A stretch of DNA of 64,000 nucleotides from positions 387,151,132 to 387,215,131 of the forward strand of contig CM060900.1 in NCBI GenBank assembly GCA_030762935.1. The letters run 5' to 3'. The notes beneath the pieces were generated by a model that saw nothing but the letters and a program-made list of their open reading frames with translations, had not been told where the DNA came from and searched no databases. Origin of the DNA: Hymenopus coronatus. Taxonomy: Eukaryota; Arthropoda; Insecta; Mantodea; Hymenopodidae. The position numbers and the translations under genes are program-made. Positions 22,761-33,556 of this stretch are shown piece after piece; position 1 is the first letter of the stretch, and every line of letters begins with the position of its first letter.

Positions 22761-24284
22761 CTCATTCCCACTAGCTTTTAGATTACTTAGTAATTGTTTA
22801 GTAAAATTTTGGTTTCCTATTATTTTCACATTAACTATTGTGTAACATATTCTGTCGTCTTTTATATGAGAACAAAATTTTGCGAGGCAGATCTTTGTTA
22901 TATATGACTCTGAGTATAGGTTGTACAACGCGAGAACTGCGAAAAACGCACGGCAAAATTTGGAAATAATCTTGCGTTTAAGGTGTATAAAACTTGTTCG
23001 TAATATTTCAAAGGCAAAATATATATGCTGTTGAACAAAAATAAATCATCTAGTAATTAAAAGTTTTCTCGTACACTTTGCACGTGCTTGCTCTGCAATT
23101 CCTACTGTCGGTTTCTTTTAGGAAGTTGGAAGAAAACGCGCTGAAGATGGACTGCTATGGGATGCAGATTCGATGGGTAACATATATCAAAAAACGTTTT
23201 GCTCTGAGGGATCCCGTGGGGGTACTGGGCTGCTGTGGTGCGGGTTAGACGGAGGTGGGGGAGCTCGCCACCACATTCTCTTCCCTTTCCTTTCTCACAA
23301 CCCCGGTTCTACCGTTATCACCGTCAAGAGCATGATCTTGACAGATGGTTGCATCGTTCAGCTCCACCGATAAGAAGGCATTGCAGCGTACACGTGGGAT
23401 ACGGAAAGTTCAATCGTCAAACAAATGAATTAGAGCTGACCTTTGTGTCAGCCCCATGCTAAGAACGAAATGCAGGATTCCTCTGCATTACACCAATACC
23501 AACAAGAATGATGAATTTAGAACCCAAGAACAACAATCCAGTTAGTAACCATTTCTAAGATTTATCAGTTTTGGAGATATACTGAAGGTAACGCGTCACT
23601 ATATTTGAATATTAGTTTACGCATAATTAATAATTCAATTTCATTGTCAGGTGACATTAAAATTACAGTTCCTGTTTTCTGAATCCTTAAGACATAATCT
23701 TTTATCTTAAGAAACGGGCAAACATGTAATAAAAGAGATACGTACCATACGTTATATAGTGTGAAATAGGAAGTGGTATAATAACAATGTAATTCGATTA
23801 TCTATTAAATTTGCTATAATTTTTTGTTATAATGGACTTAATCTTCAATATGTTTTATTTTATAATTGTCAACATATATAATCTAGTAAAAACTCTTATT
23901 TTGATCTTGCATAGATGTTTTTGTTTGGTTCATATTTGTACAGGGTTGCTCTCTCTCAAATGTGTGCACACTGTATATGTAGAGAGCTGTTTATTAATAT
24001 ATTTGAGACTCAATCCTCAGGTAGGTATATCTGAGTTTTAACAGTAATAATATGCTCAAAACTGCGAAATTGACATTTCCAGGTTCCTACAATACATTAC
24101 ACTAGAAATAAGGACATGCTCAGCAAAGCTTGAAAAGAGGGGAAAAAATAAAATAAAGAAGAAAATTAAGTGAACTATAATCGCATGCACAGAGAAAGGA
24201 CTGTTTTACAGTAATGAACTAAACTAGAATATTAAGAAAATTAGCAGTAAAAGTATAAATGGGTAGAAAATGCACAGTGAAATA
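22761..24284. other. unique DNA
   Basis: Contains a GC-richer patch at about 23195-23310 with two overlapping 66-75-codon frames and no recognisable motif. Remaining sequence is AT-rich and unassigned. Confidence 0.45.
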
Positions 24285-24587
24285 CCAGGTGGCCAACTGC
24301 TGCGTTTCTGACTTGTGCAGATATCCTTTGGTGCGTTAAAAGAGTTGTGGAATGCAGCGGGGCTATATCAAGTTAAAACACGGCAGTGCAGAACTGGCGA
24401 GACAACCTTCGTTTACCCCTCTTACTCAAAGTCTCCAATGATAAGCAAGTCGGGGAAAGCGAAGGTCACTCTCGCCAGCTGTCCATTGGCTGTTTTAACT
24501 TGAAATGACCCAGTTGAGTTCTGCAATCCTTTTAATGCACGAAGGAATATCTGCACGCGTCAAATACGAGGAAGTTGGGCCACCTGG
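24285..24587. mobile_element. Foldback element, intact
   Basis: Nearly the whole 303 bp is a palindrome. The left arm starts CCAGGTGGCCAACT and contains GTGCAGATATCC, GCGTTAAAAGAGTTG, CAAGTTAAAAC and GGCGAGA. The right arm, reverse-complemented, reads CCAGGTGGCCCAACT, then GTGCAGATATTCC, GCATTAAAAGGATTG, CAAGTTAAAAC and GGCGAGA. Arms are about 135 bp each with a short centre near 24420-24450. No coding capacity. A second, damaged copy lies at 37963-38400. Class is probably a MITE or foldback DNA transposon; TA/CA flank the ends, so a TA target duplication is possible but unproved. Confidence 0.85.
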
Positions 24588-25382
24588 CACATATGTGAAG
24601 CTTTGGATATGACTAGGTGGATCAAACAGCAATAAATAAAATATTGAACATTTAAATAGAGGGGATAAAAATCATCTACTGAAAATAATGGTCGCGTGAC
24701 ACTAGAAAGACCCAAAATCCATGAGAATAACACTGGAGACCACCAATATCAAAAACTTAAAACATTAGGGAAAATAGCAGGATAGTGGTGGGTGTCTTAA
24801 ATTTAGAGAAAGACTATACTTAACGTACCGTAAAACGCTTTCTCATATTTTTATTTCTCAGAGATGTAAGTCCTTAAAATTAGGTCTAAATGGATAAGAC
24901 ATCCCAAACTTACTAGCAATTGAGGCTTACTAAAATTTTAAATAACACATTCAGCCAAATATTCTCATATATATGTTGTGATTTTAGCTGCTCGATTTTT
25001 TTTAGCAATTATGTGGGAAAAAAGGAAAGTAAACTGTAGTGTTACTGAACTAATGGATCTAACGTGTCAAGTCTTCACTTCTCTCCTCCCCTCTGAACTT
25101 AACAATAAAATATTTTTATCCTGGCCTTTTGAGGTTCTTGGGTTGGCTGCTTAATCCTGTCACTGCTAATAATGTGCATTTGCAACAGAAAACTGTTATT
25201 TAGTGACTTCCTCGTTAGTACCTCTCTGTACTCAGAATTCCGCTGTCTCAGTTTATTCTTGATAGGGATTGGATTTTGCATTTTGCTATTTAGAAATGAA
25301 TGTACTGTGTTTATAGGCCTTTGTGCAGGTATTACTTTCTTCTTTTAAGTATTTTTGATAAGATATGCTGTTCCCGCCTTTC
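24588..25382. other. unique DNA
   Basis: AT-rich, nothing recognised. Confidence 0.45.
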
Positions 25383-25627
25383 TAGTTTGGCGGTAGTGTG
25401 TCTGCCTCACATTCAGGAGATCCTGAGTTCGAATGTCAGTTAGGGATTCTTTCCGGAGTGTTCTCTTATCCTGGGAAGGCAAATGTCGGGTAGGTTTAAG
25501 CTCTATAGCTCTGGCAGAAAACGTTGACATCAATCCTGTGACTTTCTGTGATTGCAGGGTAGAACAAAAGGGATGTGCACCACGAAAAACAATGGAATGG
25601 ACGTTAAAACACATTAGATTAAGCCTA
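25383..25627 (+). mobile_element. SINE-D, full copy
   Basis: tRNA-like head with box A (TAGTTTGGCGGTAGTGTG) and box B (TGAGTTCGAATGTC), then TCTTATCCTGGGAAGG, AATGTCGGGTAGGTTTAAGC and a tail with GGACGTTAAAACACATTAG. Body and tail match the headless minus copy at 9572-9800. Confidence 0.8.
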
Positions 25628-26441
25628 CTTTAGCTGCAATTTCTATCCAAAACAACTCCACTGCTGCTGGAGGTTTCATTGAGTTACAGAGGAGAGACAG
25701 AGCCACCCTAGGTACTTGAGATGTGAATGTGAGTGGGTTATTAGGTATTCGTGGTGTGATGCTTACTGTACCATGACGGAAACACCTGCCGCGTTTCCCT
25801 ATTTGCTCCATTGTTATTAGTAAGTTCCTTTTAACAGGGAAATTCTAAGCCAGTGACCACCCAGATGGGGTTCCGGCAAGATTGTGCTTGTTCAGTTGAC
25901 TAGCGCACACTTCCGGCTTGAGGTGAGATATATCCGCTTCCGATATCACCATTGCCGTTTTCTTTTCCTTTTCCAAATCTCGGAAAATTTATCGTGACGT
26001 GGTCGATGAGATGAATTAGTAATGCGAACGTTAGATGTATACCTCCCAGCCCCACGTAAAAATCGATATAAAATAGAGGGTTAGCGTGATTCAGAGCCAT
26101 TCCATACAAAATGAGATGCTATCCTGAATTTTTTAATCGTTCACTCGTGTAAGGATATCGCACTATAAACAATTTTTACATTAGCTTCCACAAAGGTCTC
26201 GTTATAAAATGTTTGGGAGAGTTCTAAGACGAAAATAGACGCCACGTGGAGTTAATTGCTGCTTTGCGATTTTAGAGATTGCACTAGTTCAAAGGAGCTT
26301 ATGGTCAAACGGTGAGAACGGGTTTAACCTTCCTGATTTTTACTATAACGTTGTAATACTCCAACTTATTTCTTAACTGAATCAATTGGGTTGAATTTTA
26401 ACAAAACAATAGTATTAAATAGCAGATTTATAAATTAGACC
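25628..26441. other. unique DNA
   Basis: No repeat or supported gene. Confidence 0.45.
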
Positions 26442-26454
26442 ACATCGTAAATTG
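26442..26454 (+). repeat. Left target-site duplication of SINE-B copy 2
   Basis: ACATCGTAAATTG here matches ACATTGTAAATTG at 26789-26801 with one difference, flanking the SINE exactly. Confidence 0.75.
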
Positions 26455-26788
26455 GTCGTCTCCTTAGTGCGGTGATAGCGCGGCTGCTTACCAAGCGGGA
26501 GAACTAGGTTCGATTCCCGGTAGGGAAGTTTCCCCCGCTGGGAGAGGTGGTCCGGGGTGCACTCAGTCTCGTGAGGTCCCTGGGAGGCCAATTGAGGAGC
26601 TACGTGATTGAGAAGTAGCGGCTCCAGATCGAGAAGACCGCATCAACCGGCCGGGAGGAGCTCGAGGAGCAGATCACGTCTCACCCTCCAGTACTGCATC
26701 CCATTCATGATGCCTTCGGGCCGAGATGGGGCATGCAGCGGCCGGACGGTAGACTAAGATCCCTTGTGGAGTGTCGTACCATGGAGTT
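26455..26788 (+). mobile_element. SINE-B, copy 2, full length
   Basis: Head with box A (TAGTGCGGTGATAGCGCGG) and box B (CTAGGTTCGATTCCCGG), then a GC-rich body (GGGGTGCACTCAGTCTCGTG, GAGAAGTAGCGGCTCCAG, CAACCGGCCGGGAGGAGC, CACCCTCCAGTACTGCA) and a tail CGTACCATGGAGTT. It is bracketed by a 13-bp target-site duplication with one mismatch, the mark of LINE-driven insertion. This copy defines the full-length family at about 334 bp. Confidence 0.9.
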
Positions 26789-26801
26789 ACATTGTAAATT
26801 G
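26789..26801 (+). repeat. Right target-site duplication of SINE-B copy 2
   Basis: Partner of 26442-26454. Confidence 0.75.
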
Positions 26802-27560
26802 AAGTCTGCATCAGGGAACTGTATGGAAAAACATGTTTCCGAATCTAATGTAATACAACAAGAGTCCAAAGTACCCTGTAACGTCAAGATATTTAGCATA
26901 TCGGGAGCTTAAGAAATGATAGGTTAAAATATGTTTATCTCTTTCTTAATAAAGGAGGTTAAGTGAAATAATAAACTAATAAAAATTAGGTGCAATTATG
27001 CATATTGTGCTACTAACATTGTAGTCCAGATTTACATACAGCAGTTAGAAACATCAAGATAATAAAGTTAAATAAATAATATGCACTCAAGTGAATTACC
27101 TTTTCACTTTCCAAGTACTTAGTATTTTCCTCCGGGACATCACTTGCATGTTTTGTCTGCTTGGGGAAGTGAGAAATTTCCTGTTGAGTGACGAACCACT
27201 TATGTACTTTGTAGAACATAACTTGGAGGCCAATTAGCGCGAAGAAGTGTTGAGCACAAAGATGAGGTTACACTAATCCCTCTGTTTCAAAACTCGCTAC
27301 ATACATATATATGTATTAACAGTTCGCTGACCCGTGCCAAGTATAGAGGTAAACTATCTTCCAATGCTGCGATAGGAGTTCAACTTCAGCGTAAAAAACA
27401 ATCCAACTTAGTAACTCCGTGATCCGGATTGTTTGCTTACTAAGCTGCTTTAGCCTACTCAAGTACTGGGAAAGAGATGGGAAAGCTCGGGTTATCTTTT
27501 CACAAGTGTTGAAGGCTACAAATTCTGTATTTGACACGTAAACCTGAGATTTTTTTTTCT
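26802..27560. other. unique DNA with one weak exon candidate
   Basis: On the minus strand, 27180-27100 is an open 81-nt segment (EISHFPKQTK... to ...YLESEK) between CAACAG and GTAATT. The acceptor has a poor pyrimidine tract, so this is kept only as a weak possibility. Nothing else seen. Confidence 0.25.
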
Positions 27561-27797
27561 TTTAATGTGTGGACGCTCTTTAACTGCTGCAATTCTTAGC
27601 GTCCCATTCCATATTGGGCGCAAGGACTGCATAATTTTTCTTCGAGGCCTATTTATCACGATTGAGGTTCACTGACAACCCGTAAATCTACGATAAGGGA
27701 CCAGCGGTTTTACTTCCCTTCCGAAGGAAGCCATACCAAGGAATTTCACGCCCGAAAACATCCATCGCCCTCCGCCGCCTAGACTACGGAGGGTAGC
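27561..27797 (-). mobile_element. SINE-C, copy 2, head mostly deleted
   Basis: Minus-strand body with GGAAGTAAAACCGCTGG, CTTATCGTAGATTTACGG and GCAGTTAAAGAGCGTCC matches 38630 and 39344. The tRNA-like head is reduced to a remnant of box A near 27785-27797. Confidence 0.75.
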
Positions 27798-29501
27798 GTG
27801 GAATTCACAGAGGTACGTAGGTACGTTTGCCTGCTTTAGCATTGGCTCTAAAGATGCATAAGTAAAGTGGGAATAATACACATTTTAAGAGTTAAAACAT
27901 TTAATCTCAGTTCTCTGTAATACATTGTTAAAGCCGATGTTTGAATGTTAAATTTGTGCGTATATTAAATAGTTATGCCGTATTGCTTTATGCAACTAAA
28001 TAAATAGCAGTTCCGTGGGATCCCGAGGGAATGAAAAGGTTCGATAAGGAGGTGACAAACTCAGTCGTAGAAGATACGACGCGACTGTCTATCAGAGTTG
28101 TGTTGGCATAGAAGGCCAGTGAAATCCCTTTGCTTACATGATTCCGAATCTTTTTAAAAACGCTTGATCCTCAACGTGGCGAAAGGTGGTATAGCAGCTC
28201 GTCACCGTATGCACAACAACTTGAAATTGTGATTGTAATGTGTTGATAAGAGCTTCTCTATAGTAATAACAACTTTGTGCAACCAAAAAGCTTTTTATCT
28301 GTTTAAACACAACTTACGACATTCATAAATTACATTAATCCATTCACTGAAGCTGCGGCACCTCCTGTATTCGCTAGAGTATACAACTTTCTTTTTGAAT
28401 AGAAAATAATTTTCGATGCTAAAAAGGTCGAAACGAATTTTACTTAGCTCTAATATTTGTGATTTTGATATGCTGTATCCTCTGTGTGCTGTACTTGTTC
28501 TCGCGTTTATAGCTGTTGTTCTGAACCAATATGGCTTCTCACAGTGTGACGTCAGCCCATTGCGTGATGCCCTATGGCGTGCTTCGATCCTGTATGAACA
28601 CATACACACATACACACTAGGGTAACTACCCTGGTAATTTTTCAAAAGGGTGGAATTAAAAAAAACTGAAAGAGTAGGGGAGAGGTTGCGGAAGAACTGG
28701 ATGCCTTGAGAAGTTTACATTCTAAATAGTAATTCAGACCAGATAATTAGTGACTGAACAAACGAGATTCCTAAAGCGTTAAGTGTGTTGAAAAGTGATT
28801 GAATGAGCACTATTATTGGCCAGGCTCTTAGAAAACCTTTGATGTGTTCAACACAATCCCAGTTTATGCAGTTCCTGGCACTGCTGGTCACGTCATTTGC
28901 CTATTATTTGCATGAAACATTCCTTTGGTGTGACTAGTTGCTACATTCCAGTGATTGTCGCCACAATCTATCCTTTTGACCCTTCATACATGCTGACCCA
29001 TTTCTGCAATCATATTTGTTATAGTTAATTAGTTGCTAAAAACACATCGTTGAATTGTCTTAGAAATATCTTAGTATGGCTACTTGGCACCCGTGTGTTT
29101 CCACTTTTTCACCCCAAAATGAATGAAATTTGTTTATGTGATTTACGAAGAACCCGGCACGCTGTGCTCAAAAGTGACAGACCCCTGCCACTAGATTTAC
29201 TGACATGTAAAATAAGTCCTGCGGGACGAAATATCGGCACTTTGGTGATGCTATGACTCTGGCAATTGATATGATCGTTAATAAATAAAATATTTATTTA
29301 TGTATTTATTGCTGTCATTTTAAGGTGCCGTTTGTCTATATTTAAGTTTCGTTGTTTCCCCGGATCGGCAAGAAAACGCTGGGGTGCTTCATCTACCATG
29401 ATTTTCCTGTCCATGATTTCCTGTACCCATTCCTTTCTTGTTATCACTTTCGGGGTTGAAGGGTCAGGTGACGGTGTGCGGCGGGTTGCGACTGGGCGGT
29501 G
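27798..29501. other. unique DNA
   Basis: No shared repeats. A TGACGTCA palindrome (CRE-like) falls at about 28548 beside CCAATATGGC, but no promoter or gene can be placed around it. Confidence 0.4.
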
Positions 29502-29562
29502 GCTGTGAGCTCTGTAAAGGTTTCTTCTTGGCGTCGTTACGGGAACCTCCCGGTCAGGAGCT
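29502..29562 (+). repeat. 61-bp dispersed repeat, copy 1
   Basis: GCTCTGTAAAGGTTTCTTCT and ACGGGAACCTCCCGGTCAG recur at 31266-31326 in the same orientation with only a few differences. It contains a GGGAACCTCCC palindrome. Probably a fragment of a transposable element. Confidence 0.65.
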
Positions 29563-30486
29563 TGTGGGAGAGCTTCAGGTGATCAGATACGTTCTATTGG
29601 AAACATTAGAGATCCCGTCGATGCTTGCGTCTGTCGTCATCCGGATCTGATTGTCCTTCGGATCTCTCCTCTCTCCGTCTAAGGGGTCACGAAATCGCAA
29701 TGGCCTATGTGCGGTGCCTCGCCCCAGTGACTGGGTGCCCCGTCCCCGCCCGATCGTCTTAATCGTAATCGTGCTATACGGTGAAACAGGTATGATTCTA
29801 GATGAGTATTTTAATACCATATTAACCTGCTGACTAGTGGCGGCCACCTTAATTTGATCACTATTTGAGTTCCGTTCTCTCTATCCGCCCATTCTCTACA
29901 CTGCTTTTGAAAAATCAGTAGGTTTAATCTTACTCCCAGTCTTGTTTTGGAGTAAAATTTAGCAACAAAAATGCTATTGCACATACAAGACCTGAAGATA
30001 CGTATTAGGCTATTAAATCACAGATTTACACCCCCGCCGCTGAAACTTTAATTTGACAGCTAGCAGTTAGGTTGGCACACGTAACAAAAAAGGCCACGAA
30101 AAGCTTAACCCCTTAGACTTCCTAAACCAATCACAAGACAGCATTCCGGATGGTTGATTACAAATAGGAAGCCGAAGCTGATACGGTTATTTTGCCCAAA
30201 AATGCTTTGGTTAAACTTGGTGTTATTTGGTTGTTAACTACACTTATGGTTATTGCTAATAATGTTGTTGGTGTTTATTTATACACATATTTATTTATCC
30301 ATATTTAATGTATATATTTTTCATGTATGTTTTTACAAGATTTGAAATGAGATAATGTTTTAAAAACGACGCTGGCCACTGAGTAGTAATTCGGGAGGTG
30401 AAAATCGTTTGCGTCAGGGAGTGTCACTCAATAACCTAACGTTGGAATTGTTAAGGATCCGGAAACTCTCTGAACTGGAGGATTAC
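29563..30486. other. GC-rich to AT-rich unique DNA
   Basis: 29563-29790 is GC-rich with overlapping 60-90-codon frames but no motif; it may continue the element starting at 29502. The rest is AT-rich and unassigned. Confidence 0.35.
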
Positions 30487-30589
30487 CTGAAGGTTTGTCG
30501 GCCTCCCTCCAACTTTGCTGATAAAATCGCACAATGAAATGCAGCAAGCAGCTCTTGGACTTAGCACGAGGACTTTTATCAGTAAAGGA
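30487..30589 (-). CDS. Candidate internal exon, unknown protein
   Basis: On the minus strand the segment is open (SFTDKSPRAKSKSC... to ...WREADKPS) and is bounded by strong splice-like signals. Upstream is a long pyrimidine-rich run ending CTTGAACTTTCAG; downstream is CCTTCAG followed by GTAATC, close to the CAG|GTAAGT donor. Length 103 nt gives entry phase 0 and exit phase 1. The peptide is basic and balanced in composition, unlike the low-complexity frames around it. No family is recognised, and no flanking exon in matching phase can be proven, so it may be chance. A second acceptor-like site (ATGTTTCAG) lies 32 bp upstream. Confidence 0.3.
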
Positions 30590-31265
30590 CTGAAAGTTCA
30601 AGAGAAAAAGACAAAATTCCTGAAACATAGAAGGCATTTCTGTCAACTCCAGCGAATAGAAAGTAACAGCCTCATCTGGTAACAATAAGTTAGCATTATT
30701 TTGTTACTATTATTTCGAATGTACGTAATATATTCTACATGCGTTTTTATACGTCTTGCGTGTGTTATTTTCCAATAACAGTAATAATCACGAATTACTT
30801 ACTGTTTATTTGCGTTCACTGATTGTGTATTTGTTGGATTGCTGGAGACACGACAGAAAGTTGCATAATCAGCTGCTGTTTACCGGACAACGTCGCAACA
30901 ACAATGTAGCCAATATTACGAGAAGCCACGCCAACTTTCAAGGCAACGGTCGAGAATAATTAAATGCAAATAAAAAGTTTACATTAATGAGACCTGAGAT
31001 TTACATTAAAAGCAATATGAGCGCTACATTGGAATTTCCTGGAGTTTTAAGCATAATAACATAGGAACAAGTAAAGTAAATTCATAAAACAACACAATAA
31101 ACTAATAGCAAACCAAAAAAAATGGTCGTAAGAAACTTATATTGGGAGATTTAGCTACATTTTATTTGCAGGTTCCATAAAAGTTGCTCCAAACTTTAAG
31201 TTTATCTCCTCTTTTTTATTTCAGTGAGTGTATTAATTTTGTTTAACCCTTAATGCCGGAACTAT
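30590..31265. other. unique DNA
   Basis: AT-rich; nothing recognised. Confidence 0.4.
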
Positions 31266-31326
31266 GCTGTGTGCTCTGTAAAGGTTTCTTCTTGGTGTTG
31301 CTACGGGAACCTCCCGGTCAGAACCT
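31266..31326 (+). repeat. 61-bp dispersed repeat, copy 2
   Basis: Partner of 29502-29562, same strand, about 1.76 kb downstream. Confidence 0.65.
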
Positions 31327-31700
31327 ACCTCCGGCATACTTCTGGTGGGGCACTCTTTCGCATCTTTTTTATCGCTTTCACAGGCAGCACAACAGAAGCT
31401 ATTAGAATAGCGCGACCCTTAAAGCGAGACAAAACTAACTGGCCAATTATTAAAAGCTTGATATCGTGAGTTTGAATTACAGTGACTGCAGTCAAATGTG
31501 TCTTTGTAAAAGGACGGGAAGGGCTCACATAAAATAATCGGTTTCCTGGAACGCAGATACGCTGACAGATGTTGCTTGGATTTTTTCTATTACTATTTCA
31601 AGGAAACAAAAAATACCACATTTTAATTAAACAAACTTAATACTTTCACAACAATACAGCTGTAAATACCTTTCTTTAATTTTTGGAGATTAGTAAATTA
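31327..31700. other. unique DNA
   Basis: A poor tRNA-like box pair may exist at 31409-31480 but is too degraded to call. Nothing else seen. Confidence 0.35.
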
Positions 31701-32036
31701 TTGGCGACGCTGTGGCCAAATGTTTAGACCACTCGCCTCTAAACTAGGAACCTCTCAGGGAACCGTATGTGGGATTTGTCGACCAAGCTGCATCTGGGCG
31801 GGTTCTCCGGCTTCTCCCGCCAATCATTCCACAAATTGCCCCACAGTCATATTTCCTGTCATCCAATCCACCATTATTTTATAACATCCACTTCCTCATT
31901 TTTATACCAGGCATCGGTAGGATCGGTCACCTATCCCGGCTTCTCTCTGATCCAGAACCTTTGTTCCTCAACAAGCGCTGACTCCAGGCGCTCACTTGTA
32001 AGTTCTGAGAAAGAGGAAGGCAAAAAAAGAAAGTAA
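31701..32036 (+). mobile_element. SINE-A, copy 2
   Basis: GACGCTGTGGCC head, diverged box B, then GTATGTGGGATTTGTCGACC, a CTTCTCCCGCCAATCATTCC segment and a tail with GCGCTCACTTGTAAG corresponding to the GCACCCACGTGTAAG of copy 1. Diverged but in the same order throughout. Confidence 0.75.
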
Positions 32037-32139
32037 ATTGTATGAAATTTAAAATAAAAGTAATTAAAATCTGAAACTTTAACAAAATATATCTGTGTAA
32101 AACATGCTACACCATGCACTAAAGTATTAATATGATATT
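32037..32139. other. spacer
   Basis: AT-rich spacer between two SINE copies. Confidence 0.4.
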
Positions 32140-32390
32140 AACCTTTCTTTGGTTTTCCTCGGTCGCTAGGTGAATGTTGGGTAGGAAACTTTGATCCGTG
32201 AATTCCCCCATCATCCCTTCCAAAGCTATATTTAATTTTCTTCTTCTTCACCGCCATTTAGGCCATCGGGCTCTTCAACCATCTCGGATATGCTATGATC
32301 CAAAGTTTGTTTGCTCCTCAACAGGCTACTGACGTAAGGCATTGACTAATACGTCCTTCGAGGTGTAAGTCCTTAAAGAGGAGGGTAATA
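32140..32390 (+). mobile_element. SINE-A-like body with SINE-D-like front, headless
   Basis: The front (GGTTTTCCTCGGTCG, GTGAATGTTGGGTAGG) resembles the SINE-D body, while the rest (CCATCATCCCTTCCAAAGC, GCTCCTCAACAGGCTACTGA, AGGTGTAAGTCC) follows the SINE-A 3' half. Either a mosaic or a related family; no tRNA head is visible. Confidence 0.5.
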
Positions 32391-32711
32391 CGCTAAGAAG
32401 AATATTTTTTCATTGTTATTCACTGTAGCGGATCTATTCACCAGTAAGAACACGGAATCGCCTTAACTTATAATAGGTGATGAGAAGATACCACTACTTC
32501 TCGATACTTGATACCGATACTAATTTTTGAAAACGAATACTCGATCCTCCATAGCCAGTTTATAAAAAAGTGTAAAGACGATATCTTTTGAACTGAATTA
32601 CGATCATATAAACAGTTTTCTGTGTAAAAAAGGAGGGTACCTTGCACAATTTTATTTGATGTGGCGGATGTTGGAACTATATGACTGTTTTATATTTGTT
32701 TTATATTTTAG
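32391..32711. other. unique DNA
   Basis: AT-rich; ends in a good acceptor-like pyrimidine run. Confidence 0.4.
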
Positions 32712-32844
32712 ACAGACTGTCGCTTTTCCCAGCCCAGATGTCCCGGCTTTATATTCTGACAGCGACAGGAATCTCATACATAGCTTTTTCAATAGAGGTT
32801 TTGTATTACTTCAGTTGGTGTATCAATATAACAGGCTTCTCTAA
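32712..32844 (+). CDS. Candidate terminal exon, unknown protein
   Basis: Begins right after a T-rich tract ending TTTATATTTTAG. In one frame it reads QTVAFPSPDVPALYSDSDR... to ...YQYNRLL and stops at 32842-32844. A second frame is open further, to 33016, but gives an unbroken run of hydrophobic AT-driven codons. No family recognised, no partner exon shown; low confidence. Confidence 0.2.
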
Positions 32845-33453
32845 ATTTGTTATATTGATTGACTTACTACACACTGCTGTGTTATTAGTACTGTCTACTT
32901 CAAAATATTTCCACAGTTCAGTCATGTTTTATTCTATAACAGTTTTGTACATTGACAAAAGAAAATATCTGTGGAAATTAGTCCCATGTTGTACTTGTAT
33001 CGTGATCCGAGTTTGACTTGCGTAATCACAAACCAACAGACGGAAGGAAACAACAAATAGTGCTAGTGGTGGATTTCCACATTTTGGGTCGGAGTGGTTA
33101 AATTAATAACTGAGACACCAAGCTACTGCAGAAACGTTATTTAGTGCGTGAGCTAAATCAGCTTCATTCACAGCTCAGTTAATGCTGCATGATACAAGCT
33201 CCTTCCCCCTTGTTCTACAGATTTTCATTTAGATACAGGAGCTATGGAAGGTTGCTTTGATTCGCCCATAAGAAACATCGATCAAGATGTATAATCCATC
33301 TACCATTCGGAACACTTGCGAAGCAATAAGGTTAAGTCTCGACTCCTTTCATTCCTTATCTAGCATAAGTAGTAGTATTATTGGGTATTTTAAGAGGGCT
33401 TGAAAGCACATGCACTACGACCTAACGATATTTTGTGCAATTCCTTTATCCTA
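32845..33453. other. unique DNA
   Basis: AT-rich, nothing recognised. Confidence 0.4.
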
Positions 33454-33556
33454 TCATAGGAATTCGAGCTCTTTGTCTTTTATCCGATCCAGGACTCCTT
33501 TTCCAGGGGTAGGACCTTTTGATCTATCCAATTTTGAAGCTCCAAAGAGAGGGTAC
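33454..33556 (-). CDS. Weak candidate terminal exon, unknown
   Basis: Minus-strand open stretch containing GASKLDRSKGPTPGKG and ending KDKELEFL-stop, preceded by a modest acceptor-like TTATTCTAG. It could equally be a fragment of an unidentified transposable element. No family recognised. Confidence 0.18.

Noticed and set aside
28548..28555. TGACGTCA palindrome as a CRE promoter element
   Set aside because: An 8-bp match alone, with no transcription start features or downstream gene.
32681..33016. 111-codon hydrophobic frame, possibly a membrane protein
   Set aside because: Hydrophobicity follows from T-rich codons; no family motif, no charged loop pattern, and a competing frame across the first part looks better.
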